From assembly GCF_030272615.1 (NCBI RefSeq), contig NC_081405.1, positions 570,893,095 through 570,957,094 on the forward strand: DNA of 64,000 nt. The letters are read 5' to 3'. Source of the stretch: Cryptomeria japonica. Taxonomy: Eukaryota; Streptophyta; Pinopsida; Cupressales; Cupressaceae. The position numbers and the translations under genes are program-made. The notes beneath the pieces are model-generated. The model had not been told where the DNA came from, searched no databases, and saw nothing but the letters and a program-made list of their open reading frames with translations. Positions 35,081 to 46,700 of this stretch are shown one piece after another (within the stretch, counting starts at the first letter, position 1; each line of letters begins with the position of its first letter).

Positions 35081-35973
35081 TTAGTGAGAGAGAAAAAGAA
35101 ATGACATTAACACTAATAGATGGTTTCTTAGAGGCTTTATGATCTTAGGTTCTCTAGGGGGGATTATGTATTCCCCTATAAAAGTAGGATTGAAACCAAG
35201 AAATCCCCGATCATATTCTACAAGAACTTTCTCAGGAAAAAGGGTGTCCTCAACAGTAGAGTCGGGTTGAGAAGACTCTTCCTCAAAAATCTTAGGTCCA
35301 CTAGAGAAAGTATTAGGAATTGATTCAGATATAGGAGATAGGTTTGATGAAGTGGTCACACTAATCAAAGTAGAAGCTTTAGAGGGACTATATAAGATAG
35401 TTGGGGAATAATTAGTTGAAGAGGATTTAGAACTTGATGTTTGTAAACAAGCCTGGAATCTTGTGTCACCTAGCAAGATATATGTTCTATTCTTGTAAAT
35501 AAATTTAATTTGCCTCTCCAATGTAGAGGGAACAACTTGCATGCTATGAATCCAAGGTCTCCCTAGCAACAAGTTGTATGTCAACTCTCTAGACATGACA
35601 TGGATAGCTGTGGGTAATGTAATAGGACCTACCTTAATAGGCAAGGTGATGATACCTAGTCAAATTTAGCAACATTATAGAAGCCATGGATAGTGAAATA
35701 ATTAGGCATAATAAGAGATGTATCAACATTGATCCTATGAAACAAGTTAATGATACAAACATTAAGGCCAGAACCATTGTCCACTAGTGTTTGTCTTATT
35801 GCACTATCATTTATAATAACCCCAATTATTAAGGGATCATATTGTTGTTGAATTTCACTAAAGGGCAGCTCATCTTGCGTAAACACAATCTGAGCCTTGG
35901 GTGTTGTAATAGAGTTGATCAAGGAATCCATATTATTGGATGTCACTGTGGATGGGACATTCAATGTTTTCAA
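35081..35973 (-). pseudogene. Aspartic protease region of element B
   Basis: Two minus-strand frames (35656-35973 and 35081-35644) encode IIGVIINDSAIRQTLVDNGS with DNGSG at the place of the D-S/T-G active site, then YNLLLGRPWIHSMQVVPSTL, the typical protease C-terminal motif of plant Gypsy elements (LLGRPW). The downstream Ser-rich part ends IIPPREPK, which element A also has. A frameshift near 35650 separates the halves. The whole domain is missing from element A. Confidence 0.8.
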
Positions 35974-36069
35974 GGCATCTTATAGAATTCCACGATGAGG
36001 CGAGGAAGTTTGAATCAAATCCCAAAGGGATATCTTGGCAGGAGTAGTTTTAAGTTGTTCAACAAGATC

Positions 36070-36720
36070 ATATTACTTACCAAGGGTTTGTGAAATGTGA
36101 GGTCCTTGAGGAAGAATAGGTTGAGGATCAAGTAGAGAAGTTGGAACAATCAGACGAGGATTAGGTTGCCTATTGTTTCTCGCGATATAGGTATGGGAAA
36201 CTGAATTATAACTCTCCTTAGTTAGCTATCTACCTTAGCTATAAGGACTCTTAGTAGGATTCCTTCCTTGAAATGCAATGATAGGTTTGTTTGGAGTGCT
36301 AAAGGAATTATGACTATATCCACCTTGAACCATGAAAAGAGGTTGATTAGAAAAAGATGAAGTTGGAGAACGACAAGCACCTTGGACAATAAAAAGAGGT
36401 TTGCTATGTTCATTCACATTGATCATTTTGATTAACTTTTTAGATGCTTTATTCTTGTTTGAAAGTTTAGGCAAGTACACAAAGTCAACAAGAGCATCAT
36501 CCAATAAAGCATGGTCATAGTGATTGAAAGGTTTATCTTTGGACTCAAAAGGAGACATAACCTCATAAAGGGAATTGTGAAGGTCAACCATGTCATTAGA
36601 TTTAGTGAAGGAGTTGATAGGAATTTACCCATTAGAGGAATTATTCAACTTATCTTTCTCATCACCACGAAATGGCATAGTAACAAGATCAATTATTTTT
36701 TGGAAAAAACAAGGGTTTAG
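36070..36720 (-). pseudogene. Gag region remnant of element B
   Basis: 36235-36591 encodes MVDLHNSLYEVMSPFESKD and the three-fold QG motif (PLFIVQGAC, PLFMVQGGY, IIAFQGRN) seen also in element A. No zinc knuckle or classical gag core is visible. Confidence 0.6.
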
Positions 36721-36992
36721 AAGGCTTAGTGTTCCAAAAATATTCTGGAGATTCATCTAATTCATCCTTACTAACCTCATAATAAACATAATTGCATACA
36801 TCATCAAAAGAATGAACATATTGCAAATAAAAATTTGACATTTTGAAATGAAAATTGCATGAAACTTAAACACACAATGCAAGGAAAATGATAGAAATCT
36901 ATCTCTTTTTTTTCTCTTTTTTTTATGTTTTGAAAGGAAATGAAATAAACTAGATATATATCTAACAATGCAATGCAATGAAAATGACACTA
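36721..36992 (-). other. Leader of element B
   Basis: Short AT-rich stretch between the gag remnant and PBS, collinear with 12901-13164 in element A. Much shorter than the leader of element C. Confidence 0.5.
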
Positions 36993-37012
36993 GATTCACA
37001 TCGGGTTCACCA
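36993..37012 (-). other. Primer-binding site of element B
   Basis: The minus strand reads TGGTGAACCCGATGTGAATC, six bases inside LTR3. It differs from the element C site by two substitutions over the shared length. Confidence 0.8.
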
Positions 37013-37018
37013 AAGATG

Positions 37019-39082
37019 TGTAGGGGAAAAAGTGAGACTAAGTATGAAAACCCTAATCCCACTCTCATACACACTCATGGAATGCGAAAGAGACTAGGGA
37101 GGTAATGGACTTTGGCTACTTCTTTATGAGAAATAGAGAGTAATGGATTACTCTTAGGTTTTCTATTCCTTTGTTGTAAATGAGAGAGAGGAATGATGCA
37201 AAAATATAATCTAACCTAGGATGCAAGTAAGCAACCAAACCCTAATATGAGAATGCAGATCAAAGGATAACTGATATAATACTAAAATGTACAGATAAGA
37301 AACAAAAATCAGAGGTGCACCTGTGTCTAATATCTGAGTAGAAATGTTTGGGACCAAGGTGCCACGTCACTGTACTCATTCTACAAGTCTGGAGCTACAA
37401 CTAACATGATGGGTTTTGGAGCCTAGAAGGCACTATTCTTCCAAATCCTGCTGATAGAGGGCATGACCATGGTGCCATTCCATTGTCTTGGGAAGGACTA
37501 GCATGCCATGCCTGTCTCCTTAGGTTTTTTGTTGAGATCTACTACCAAGAACTGTCCCTATGTGCTCTTCTGGCCCTGAACCTGTACCTGAAGCTAAAAA
37601 AATAGGGTTTGAGTTGGCTACATAGGGTTTTTCCTTAGTCAAACCCTTGTGTTGGTGATTTTAACCTCCACAAATAGTCGATAATGTACTGAAAATGTGT
37701 GTACAAGAGCCTTGTGTACATACAAGATCCTAAAACGAAATCAAACAATCTAGAGCAATCCTAAATAGTAAACCCTAATTGCTTATAATTAACAAAGTAA
37801 GTGCTCTAAATCCATAATCCAAAGTGATCTAAAGAATGAATATGAATCAAAATGAAGCTTACACAAAGACTTTAAAACATAATGAAACCATACCCTACCC
37901 CATGAGAGAAGTACAAGCCAATCATCAGCCGGTGATCTCCTATTGTTCTTCTACATCTTCAAAAGCCCCCAATTTATAAAATGATGCTTGATGAATGTTT
38001 GGTAGATGAATGTTCAATGTTGTTGAAGACTTCAGAGATCTACTATTTCACTGCAAAGAATGCTCTTATGCTCCCAAAAAACCTACTCTTAGATTCTTAG
38101 AAGAAGACCCCTTCAAATCATGAAAGAGAGCTCTTATGTATAAAACCCTAGATCTTAATTTCATGTTTAGGAAGACCTAGGATTTGAATTTTTTGCCAAA
38201 CTTTTAGGGTTAAGCATTATTATATCATAGGATTGTGCTCCCGAAATTCTAGGGAAAAGCCGAGGACCATGTGCATTCTCGCCACGGTCCAACCAACTTT
38301 TCACCAAATTTTCAGGGCCATTAGATATAATGATATTAGAGCACATCCCAAAGTTACAATTGATTTCAAGATGTTTTGATATTTGAAAATGGGTGTAAAC
38401 TATTGAAATAAGACATAATTAGGGTTTATGATTAAATGATTTATTGAAGGAATAAGATGAAAAGGGGCACGCTTAGGGTAAAGGGCCCAACATTATAACA
38501 TGTAAAGTGATGAAACATGACTTTAGATTAGATTAAATTAATTAATTAAATGTTTAAAGGGGAATTAGAAATGGAGGATGCAAGACACACTAAGGCAGGT
38601 GCTAACCTAAGTGTGAATTTGTACAGACAAGTAAACATTTTTTAAAAAAGGATATAGCCATAAGTTGTCGGACGAAGCCCCAAGCGATTTGTGCTATATA
38701 CAATTAGGAACCACACACTAAAAAGCCAGATGTTCTATCACAAAATCACCTAATGATTACTAAGGAAGGTGACGAAATTCATGGGTAGCTATATGCCCCC
38801 TTGTTTCGGCTTGCTTATTAGTGAGGTGAAATAGGGTATCATGTTTTGACAAAAAAAGTTTGCAACAAGGATTTATTACTCATCCAAGCATGTTATGGAA
38901 CTAATGCAGAGCGAGAGGGCAAACTCATGATTCCAAAGCCACCAACGGTGCAAGAATCAGAGCTTCCTAGCTCAAGATATGATAGATTGAAGAAAAAGTG
39001 CAAAAATTAGGGTTTTAACTTAAAAACATAAAGTGAAAAAGTTCATAATGCATAAATATGAAAGTGAGACCTTCATATGTCA
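37019..39082 (-). repeat. LTR3: 5' LTR of element B
   Basis: About 2.06 kb, TGTAGGGG to TATGTCA. Its right flank equals that of LTR1, not LTR2. It lacks about 100 bp near 38625 that LTR1 and LTR2 keep. Confidence 0.85.
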
Positions 39083-40616
39083 CTTATTAATAATTCGCCT
39101 TATTCATAGTTCTATTAGGAATTTCTTTGCAGTAGAATTTTTTTTTGTTGCCCCAATTTTTCAACTCAATGCATAATATTTTCTATATTTCTTTAGCAAA
39201 AATAAGTCAAAGAAAATATTCCTTATTGTTTCAAGTTTCCTACAAATCTTACAAACATCAATATTAGAATATTAGTCCATAAAACTTAGAATGTATTTTT
39301 CAACTATTTAGAAAATACTAGAGAATATTTTATAAATAGTTTTGTTTTACAAATAACATCATTAGTATATTTAAGACCGGTATAATTATCCAAATGTTGT
39401 ATATATACAATGGATAGATAAAGGACTTTTCTGGCCTCCAAAGGATAGTAGATTATTTCCTCCAATTTGATAGAGGTGGATCATACTCACAACTTAATGA
39501 GGCCTACACTTTTAGATGTTCATTGTTAATGAATCTAAATAAAACTTTATAACTCACTAAACACTTATATGTCTAGGTCAAGCTTTTTTGTGGGTGGGCG
39601 AAGAGGTAAATGGATATCAACAAAGTCATTAGAAATTTTGTTTAGTTTTCCATCATGTTCTGTTTGTTTCTATATGATGCTCCTACATCACATGATCATA
39701 CATGAGACTCCTTATCTTGTTAGTATTGTGAAACATATTTTAATGTAAAATATACATTGATATATAAATATGTGTTAAAAATATATAATTTTTATGCCAC
39801 TTGCCTATCAATCACACATATCTATGAACATCACATTCTCTAATTTATATGGCTATGAAATTTTCCTTCCAAATTTAAAAATATGAAATTTTAAGTTTAC
39901 ATAATTTTCACATATAACCTTCTTAACAAAGATGAACTACAAAAAAATTATATATTTTTTAATTGATTTTTATAATCAAATCTTGATATTTTGAAATTTA
40001 GATATTTATCATCTTATTCAAATTTAGGTTCATGTAAAATAGATCTAGATTATTTTTACAAGTGCACATTAAAATACTAAAAACAAAAAATTAAATTTAT
40101 ATTCTTCTCCTTTACTAATCCATATGAACCAGCTAAAATAAAAATTATTACAAATTGAATGATAGAATGGTGTATTTAAAAACCAACCCTAGCTAAAATG
40201 AGTTATCTAAGATTCAAGATAGAGAAATAATCTATATGATATATTAATAGTTTTATTTTATTTGAAAGTAAATTATCTAATGCTATAATAATTGTTTATC
40301 GTTAATAATTGTTTATCTAATGCTATAATAATTGTTTATCTAATGCTATAATTAATTATGTATCATTTCAACTTCAATAACTAATAACAAATTAAACTAA
40401 ATTAAATAAAATAACATTAATATATTTTAGTTCTGTTTAAAAATTGAAAAATTTAATCAAAATATTTCATGCCTAAATACAAGACAAACAAAATAATTAT
40501 TATAACAATAAATATCTAAAGAGATGCGTGTATTTTCGTGTGATACAATTCGATGTAGTTCAAATCAGTGAAACCACTTGTAATATCACTTTCAATAATT
40601 CCTTCAATACACACTG
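39083..40616. other. AT-rich flank of X2, no gene seen
   Basis: Collinear with 15354-16909. At 40280-40350 the word taatgctataataattgttta is tandemly expanded compared with X1. Confidence 0.6.
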
Positions 40617-41196
40617 TACTATCGATCTTCCGGTACTGATATTGGCTCTTTTTTCTTAAAGAATGGCGTTGTGCAGATGGGACAAGTATTGTGATCCTCA
40701 AGCCATGGCCAAATGCAGTGAGAATGAAATATATGTCGGATCATACAACGAATCTCTCGAACATTTTCTCCGAGAATAAATCATCCCTACAAACTCCACA
40801 GAAAAGTCCATCATCAACATGAAAACCTGAAATTGTTACAATGGGCAGTGCCTCTACAAATTCTTTCGCCTTCCTTTCATTCTCTACTATCTTCACGATT
40901 TTTTTCCGATGAGAATCGAAGGTATTGAAGACCCCACGTAACCACCGAATATCAGCAGGGAGTCGATCCTCGTGAACTTCAATCAGGAGAAATTCAGAAT
41001 ACAATGAATCGTGAAGGCTGTTAAGCTGTTGCAGACGACGAGACAGAGCTTCACGTTCCATAAAACAATTTGCTTGCATGAATAACTTGGTGGCTTCGAT
41101 ACGTAAATCCCCCATGCGGCATTCCAGGCTTTTGCACCACTCGGCAACTTCCTTTTCCTTGCAACCCATACTCTTCTCCTCCTTCATTTGCGCCAT
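40617..41196 (-). pseudogene. RING-H2 protein pseudogene (X2 copy)
   Basis: Nearly the same as the gene at 16910-17488. One A is missing in an A-run at about 40777-40780 (gaataaatc here, gaataaaatc in X1). The frame therefore leaves the RING just after the first Cys pair (CGVCRDD) and ends in an unrelated tail, giving 151 residues. The rest of the RING is still encoded downstream in another frame (40617-40775), including HIFHSHCIWPWL and CPICTTPF. Few other changes are seen (for example DSLQ to DSHR), so the frameshift seems recent or the copy was under little constraint. Confidence 0.85.
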
Positions 41197-41484
41197 TTCT
41201 TCACTTCACTGTCTTTATACCAAACGGTTAAGTTAGAAAATTAATAGTGAGAAGATTTTCAATTTGGTAATTTGTGGAATGGATTGCAGTCATCTAGCAA
41301 TATGTAGTGAATGAAGCGTCAGGGTTAGTTTCATCTTGCACCCTCTCAAAAGAGACGAACCGTTGATCCAAATGGTATATTTATGGATGATTTTCTATTG
41401 GTGATGTTTACGAAAAGCTCCTAAATTTAAAATTAATGTTAGATTATTTGAAATGATTACATAGATTGCTATTACATTTCTAAT
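41197..41484. other. Upstream flank of the X2 RING pseudogene
   Basis: Collinear with 17489-17784. It ends at ctaatta, where the insert begins. Confidence 0.6.
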
Positions 41485-41742
41485 TACGCCGAGAATGAGG
41501 AGCAGCATGAAGAAGAGATAAAGCCAGAGCAAAGAAGTGACTCGAAAGCAGGCGCCCACAAAGCCTGCCAATGAGAGCAGCATAATGGCAGAGCCGATGG
41601 CAATGATGGGCCACTGCAAAAAGCGAAGGTAATCGCCACTGTTGCGCGTGGCGAGCCAAATTCCGCCCCCCAGAATGGGAATCGACAGCAGGAATGTCAC
41701 AAAGTTCAGCAGCCCCACTATGCTGTTCGTCGCACGAAACAT
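41485..41742 (-). pseudogene. Tetraspanin N-terminal fragment (copy 1)
   Basis: From ATG at 41742: MFRATNSIVGLLNFVTFLLS, then PILGGGIWLA, FLQWPIIAIGSAIMLLSLAG, FVGACFR, LLWLYLFFMLLLILG. This is the start of a plant tetraspanin: a short cytosolic N-terminus, TM1 (about residues 8-31), a small loop, TM2 (about 43-65) with the GACFR end, and most of TM3. Plant tetraspanins are about 270 residues; here coding stops at about residue 86, where the sequence joins X2 DNA. The large extracellular loop with its GCCK/R signature and TM4 are missing. The family organises membrane microdomains. Only the 5' part of the gene was carried here. Confidence 0.85.
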
Positions 41743-41779
41743 GGCTGCTGTGTTTGCTTTCTCCCTTGGTTCTGATCTT

Positions 41780-41791
41780 GCTTATATACTC
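41780..41791 (-). promoter_or_regulatory. TATA box of the tetraspanin fragment
   Basis: The minus strand reads gagtatataagc about 40 bp before the ATG, with a cagcagcc context at the start codon. The fragment therefore seems to include the native core promoter and first exon. Copy 2 lacks this TATA because its similarity ends just before it. Confidence 0.55.
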
Positions 41792-42039
41792 AGACTTATG
41801 TTGAAATATAATTTCATGCCTCTATTCTTTTGTATATTCAAGAAAGCTTCTTTAATGCATTCAATTAATCATGTGTAATTTTGTAATATATTAATTTGAT
41901 ATTATAAAGGATCTTACAAAAGGTCTTAATGGAGAAGTGGTAGCTTCGAATCAACAATGCATTCACTTACAAGGACTCAAATTGACAAAACCTATAAATT
42001 AGGAAGATAATCAAGATCCATGACCGATAGGCTCATATT

Positions 42040-42300
42040 ATGCTTACAATAGGGAGAGATGAATAGAGAGGGAGAGATATATGGGTAAGACTGAAAAATG
42101 GAGATAGGTGAGGAGATAGAGATAGAGAGGAAGATAGATATGAAGATGTATATGCATAATTAGAGGGATATGGAGATGAGTCGGATATAAAGAGAGAGAG
42201 GAGACAGAATGATAAACATGGAGAGATAAATATATAGAGAGGAAGAGAGTGATAGAATGAGTTAGAATGATATAGAAAGATAAAGATATAAATAGGAAGT
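42040..42300. repeat. Purine-rich imperfect (GA/GATA) tract
   Basis: Dense gagag, gagata and gatagag words between the two tetraspanin fragments. Frames read from it are low complexity. Confidence 0.8.
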
Positions 42301-42311
42301 GACATATAGTG

Positions 42312-42437
42312 GCGGAATTTGGCACCCAGAATGGGAATCGACAGCAAGAATGTCACAAAGTTCAGCAGCCCCACTATGTTGTTCGTCGCACAAAACATGG
42401 CTGCTGTGTTTGCTTTCTCCCTTGGTTCTGATCTTGC
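42312..42437 (-). pseudogene. Tetraspanin N-terminal fragment (copy 2)
   Basis: From ATG at 42398: MFCATNNIVGLLNFVTFLLS then IPILGA, after which similarity ends. About 40 bp of 5' leader (gctgctgtgtttgctttctc on the plus strand) is shared with copy 1. The last 12 bases of similarity, 42312-42323, are the reverse complement of 41655-41666 in copy 1. Arg3 of copy 1 is Cys and Ser7 is Asn. Confidence 0.8.
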
Positions 42438-43719
42438 GGAGTCTCGAACCGGTGACCTTTTTATTTTGGACCTGAAATCACAGTTCCAATCTCCGTCACT
42501 GGAGTGCTCTGGCCAAAGATTTTGCTAACTTCTTGAGAAAAATAGTAAGCTTGACCTTGATTTCTTCACCAAATATTGTCTTGATTTATGATGAATTCTC
42601 TTAGCTTAGGCATTTCGAGTTTGTGATTATGTCAAAATTACATCTTTTACTTTTCCAGTTTGTGATTATGTCTTACAAATGCTTCAAATTTGTTCTTATC
42701 ATAGGAAAGGGAACACAATTTAATGGATTTGTGAATTAATGTACTTTTGTTGTTCTTTTTCTCTTCACAACATTTTTCTCTATTTGTGAGTTCTAGATTG
42801 ATAGTCTAATAGCAGAAAAGATCCCTAGCCAAATAGACAATGAGATCAAGAATTTATGGAAATCATGAATGAAGAAAAGGTGTCCACCATCCGAGTGTTC
42901 ATACAACAATATTAAGAAAAAAGTTGCAAGTATTTACTAATCTCTATTTAATTAGTAATCAAAGTTAAGCTCATGATAGTAATCACACAAGCTGCAATAA
43001 CAATGATGAGAAAGTAAGCTAATCATTTCTACTAAATGTAGATTTGAACTGATTGAAACAATTTCAAGCTATAGTTACACAAGTGTTTAAGTGTAGAATT
43101 TGAAAAGTATGCAAATAGAGAATATGTAATGCATGGTAGTGCCAAGACATTAACACATGGAAGTGCAAAGACATTTACTTATATTAAAATGGAGCGATCA
43201 GGATTTAGGTATTTGTGTATTAAGCATTCAGGAGGAAATTGAACATGTAAAATGAATGCATCTTCAATTTAAGCATCTGATTTGTGAATGCTTTCATCAT
43301 TGGATTTGTGTTGTTTCAACATCGTATTTCATGGTATAATTAAAAACATTGATATGATGCATTTCTAGAATTATTTTTATCTGTAAATGGATTTATTAGC
43401 TTTATTTTGCAATATCCTTATGGCTGATTTTTTGTTCACAGATAACAATCTGGACATGGGGCATCAAAAGTAAAATAGCTGCACTGATTAAAAAAAAAGG
43501 TATTCTTGAAAAAATATGTGCACTAATTCCAATCTCCATTTAAAAACTCTATGAATAAAGTAAAATTACATTATCAAAGTTTACAGGCTTTCAATCGAAA
43601 AAAATCATAATTAAAAAAATAACAATCAACAATTCATTATTATGGATGTGTTTGTTACTTTAAAAATATATTTTTATTTTGTTTTCTTTTATTTCTATTT
43701 TGATACCAATAAACATAAT
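42438..43719. other. AT-rich stretch, no gene seen
   Basis: Begins with ggagtctcgaaccggtgac, which on the minus strand resembles a Pol III B box, but no matching A box is seen. The rest is AT-rich without coherent frames. Confidence 0.4.
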
Positions 43720-46700
43720 TGAATCCTAACTCTAAACCAAATTAAACCTTAACTCTAAACTTTTAAGTAAACAATAAATCAAATTGAACTTTAAACCTAA
43801 CACTAAACCAAAATAAACCATAACCTTAATACTATATCTAATTGAACCCTAATCTTGAACCCTAGCCCTAACTATAACACTAAACCAAATTAAACCTTAG
43901 CCCTTCAATAAATTGAATTATATCCATAATATTGATTGAAATTGAATGCTAACCTTTATCTTAATTAAAATTATAACCCTAATTGAAGTCTAATTTTAAC
44001 TCTTAATAATAAACCATATTAACATTTATTAGAAGTTACCACGAATTATAACCCTAATCTTATATGATAGTTTTGGATGCATTGATCATGCATGTTAATT
44101 TCTATTATAATGTAATAATTTAAAAGAAATGAATAAGATGCCAATATTTTGGGTCTCATGGTAAATTAAGAAAAAAGTTATTTTGTATTCATTTATGTTT
44201 GAATCCTACATGGAAGGTGTGCTTTTGTTCTAAATTCTCTTACCTAAACATATTTATTTTTAAACAAAACCTATTTAATGTATTTTTTTCTAAAACAATC
44301 ATTTTTTTGTATGTTGAATTGATATAATAGTTACTAGGGTTCTGATTGAATCTCAACACTAACCCTAACCTTTAATAATTTAAATCTAATTGAACTATAA
44401 TACTAAATCAAATACTTATCGAACATTAAATCTAATCCCAACACTAACTCTAATTGATCCCCAATCCTAACCCCAAGATTTTTTTTATAATGGTAACCCT
44501 AATTATAACCTAACATAAACCCTAACCTAACCTTAAACTTATCTATATTCCTAATTGAACCCTAGTCTTAAGCTCAAACCTTATCCTTAATGTAGACCTA
44601 ACTAAACCCTAACCACAACCTAATCTTACCATAATTGAACTCTAACTATAACCTAACCCTGAACATAACTATAACCCATGAATTAAACCCTAACTACAAC
44701 TTGAAGCCTAATCTAAACATAATCAAACCCTAATCCAAATTGAATTTTAGGCCAAACTCTAACCCTAATGGAACTTTAATCCTAATTCAATCCTAACCCT
44801 AATGTAACTAAATCATAACCTTAATTTTAAACCTAATTTGCATGTAATACTAACCCTAACTATAATTAAACCCTTGTCATAATAAAACCCTAACCCTATT
44901 TGAATTCTAATCCTAACCCTAACTATAAAAGGTCATACTATAATCATAATCAAACCCTAAATCTAACTAAATATAACTTTAACCCTTAACACTAATTCAT
45001 CTAATTGAATGGCAACCCTAACATCACCAAAAAATTAACTAGATAACCATAGAAGTAAACCCTATGTACAACATGAACCTTAATCTAACCCTAATTCAAA
45101 CCTAAGCATAATATTAATTTAAGAAAATCCTAATATCTCTTCAAAATATTGAGCAAATTAAAAATAGTATTTATATATTGTTAACCCTAACCCTAATTGT
45201 GGTTGAACCATAATGCTAATTAGCCTATAACTTGAACCATATTTTAATCCTAATTATAATCCCAAAATTTATGCTACAATACTAAGCTTAATGGTAACAT
45301 AACATTTACCCTAAACATAATTTGACCCCAACCCTTATCCCAAACATTATCTTAGAATAGTAACCATCATTATAGCCTAATCTTATAGTAGTTGAAACCT
45401 AATCATTAAAACCTAACACTAAACTAAAAGAGAACCCTTGGATTAAACCTTGACTACAACTTGAACACTCTAAGCATAATTAAACCCTGGCCCTAAACTT
45501 AATTATAACCCTAATTGAATTTTAGCCAAAACCCTAATCTTCATTCAACACTAACCCCAATATAATTAAATCATGATACTATTTCTATCTCTAATTGAGC
45601 CGAAATTTATAGTATAATAAAAAACTAACCATAATCAAACTCTGACTATAATTAAACCCTTACCATAATCAAACCCTAACCGTAACTGAACCCTTATTGT
45701 TAGGATTAGGGTTAGTTTTAGAGTTTGGTATTCATTTTGGTCTTGCAATAAATATATATTATTAAAAATAGTCTAAATAGATATATAAACTTTCATATAT
45801 CTCCATGCAAAAATATTGCAATATAATTTATTTTAATAAAAAGATACTATATAATAATGTATTGATTTATTTTATTTTTTCCATGTTGACTGCCAATAGC
45901 ATATATACCTTAAATTTTAATTTGATCAATTTACATCCTAAAGTCAAATAGACACCTCCAAAGGATATCTATCGACAACATTATCTATTGAAATTTCAAC
46001 AAAAATCAAAGCGTGATTGTTCATAATACAATTTTTTTTTAATCAAGTCTTAAAACTAATACTACATCAAACTGAACCCTATCTCTAAACCAAATTGAAC
46101 CCTAACCCTAATTTAATTGAATAATAATCCAAATTCTAACCCTAATTAAACTCAAATCCTAAGCCTAAGTATAATTAAACCCTTATCACAATCAATCCCT
46201 ACTACAATTGAACCCTAATTATAATTAACTATAAACCTTTAAACCCTAACTCTAAGATTTGGCTCTAATTGAACCCCAACCCTAAGCTAATATTAACCCT
46301 AACCCTAATTTTACTTGAACCATAATGTTAATTAAACAATAACTCAAACTTTATTTGAGCCCTAACCATAACCCCCATATTTATCCTACAATAGTAACCT
46401 TAGTTGTAATCTAACATTAACCATAACCCTAATCTAAGTGTATTTGAACCTTTAAATGATAACCTAACCCTAAAAATAATCCCAACCATAATTAAACCTT
46501 ATCTTAAACTTAAACCTCAACCCTAGAGTAACCTCAACCCTAAACTTAAACTTACCTTGACCCTATCTCTAATCTAAACTAAATTGAACCCCAACACTAT
46601 TTGAATCTTTATGGTAACATAAACCATAACTCTAATTAAACCTTAACCCTAACCTTAAAATCAAACTTTATTCTAGAACCCTAACCCTGTTTGAATCCTA

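Larger units (their letters stand above)
25943..39082 (-). mobile_element. Element B: full-length, inactive Tat-lineage Ty3/Gypsy retrotransposon
   Basis: About 13.1 kb with both LTRs (LTR2 25943-28146 as 3' LTR, LTR3 37019-39082 as 5' LTR), a PBS at 36993-37012, gag and protease remnants, RT, RNase H, aRNH and integrase on the minus strand, and a PMD pseudogene on the plus strand between integrase and 3' LTR. The left and right flanks (cccta-type versus cttat-type) show no matching target-site duplication. This fits B being a recombination chimera rather than an undisturbed insertion. Confidence 0.85.

Noticed and set aside
42040-42325. Minus-strand open frames rich in Ser/Leu/Tyr/His
   Set aside because: They are read from an imperfect GA/GATA tract and are low complexity; no domain and no counterpart in X1.
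42440-42470. SINE suggested by a B-box-like word on the minus strand
   Set aside because: No A box at suitable distance and no repeated copy in the window.
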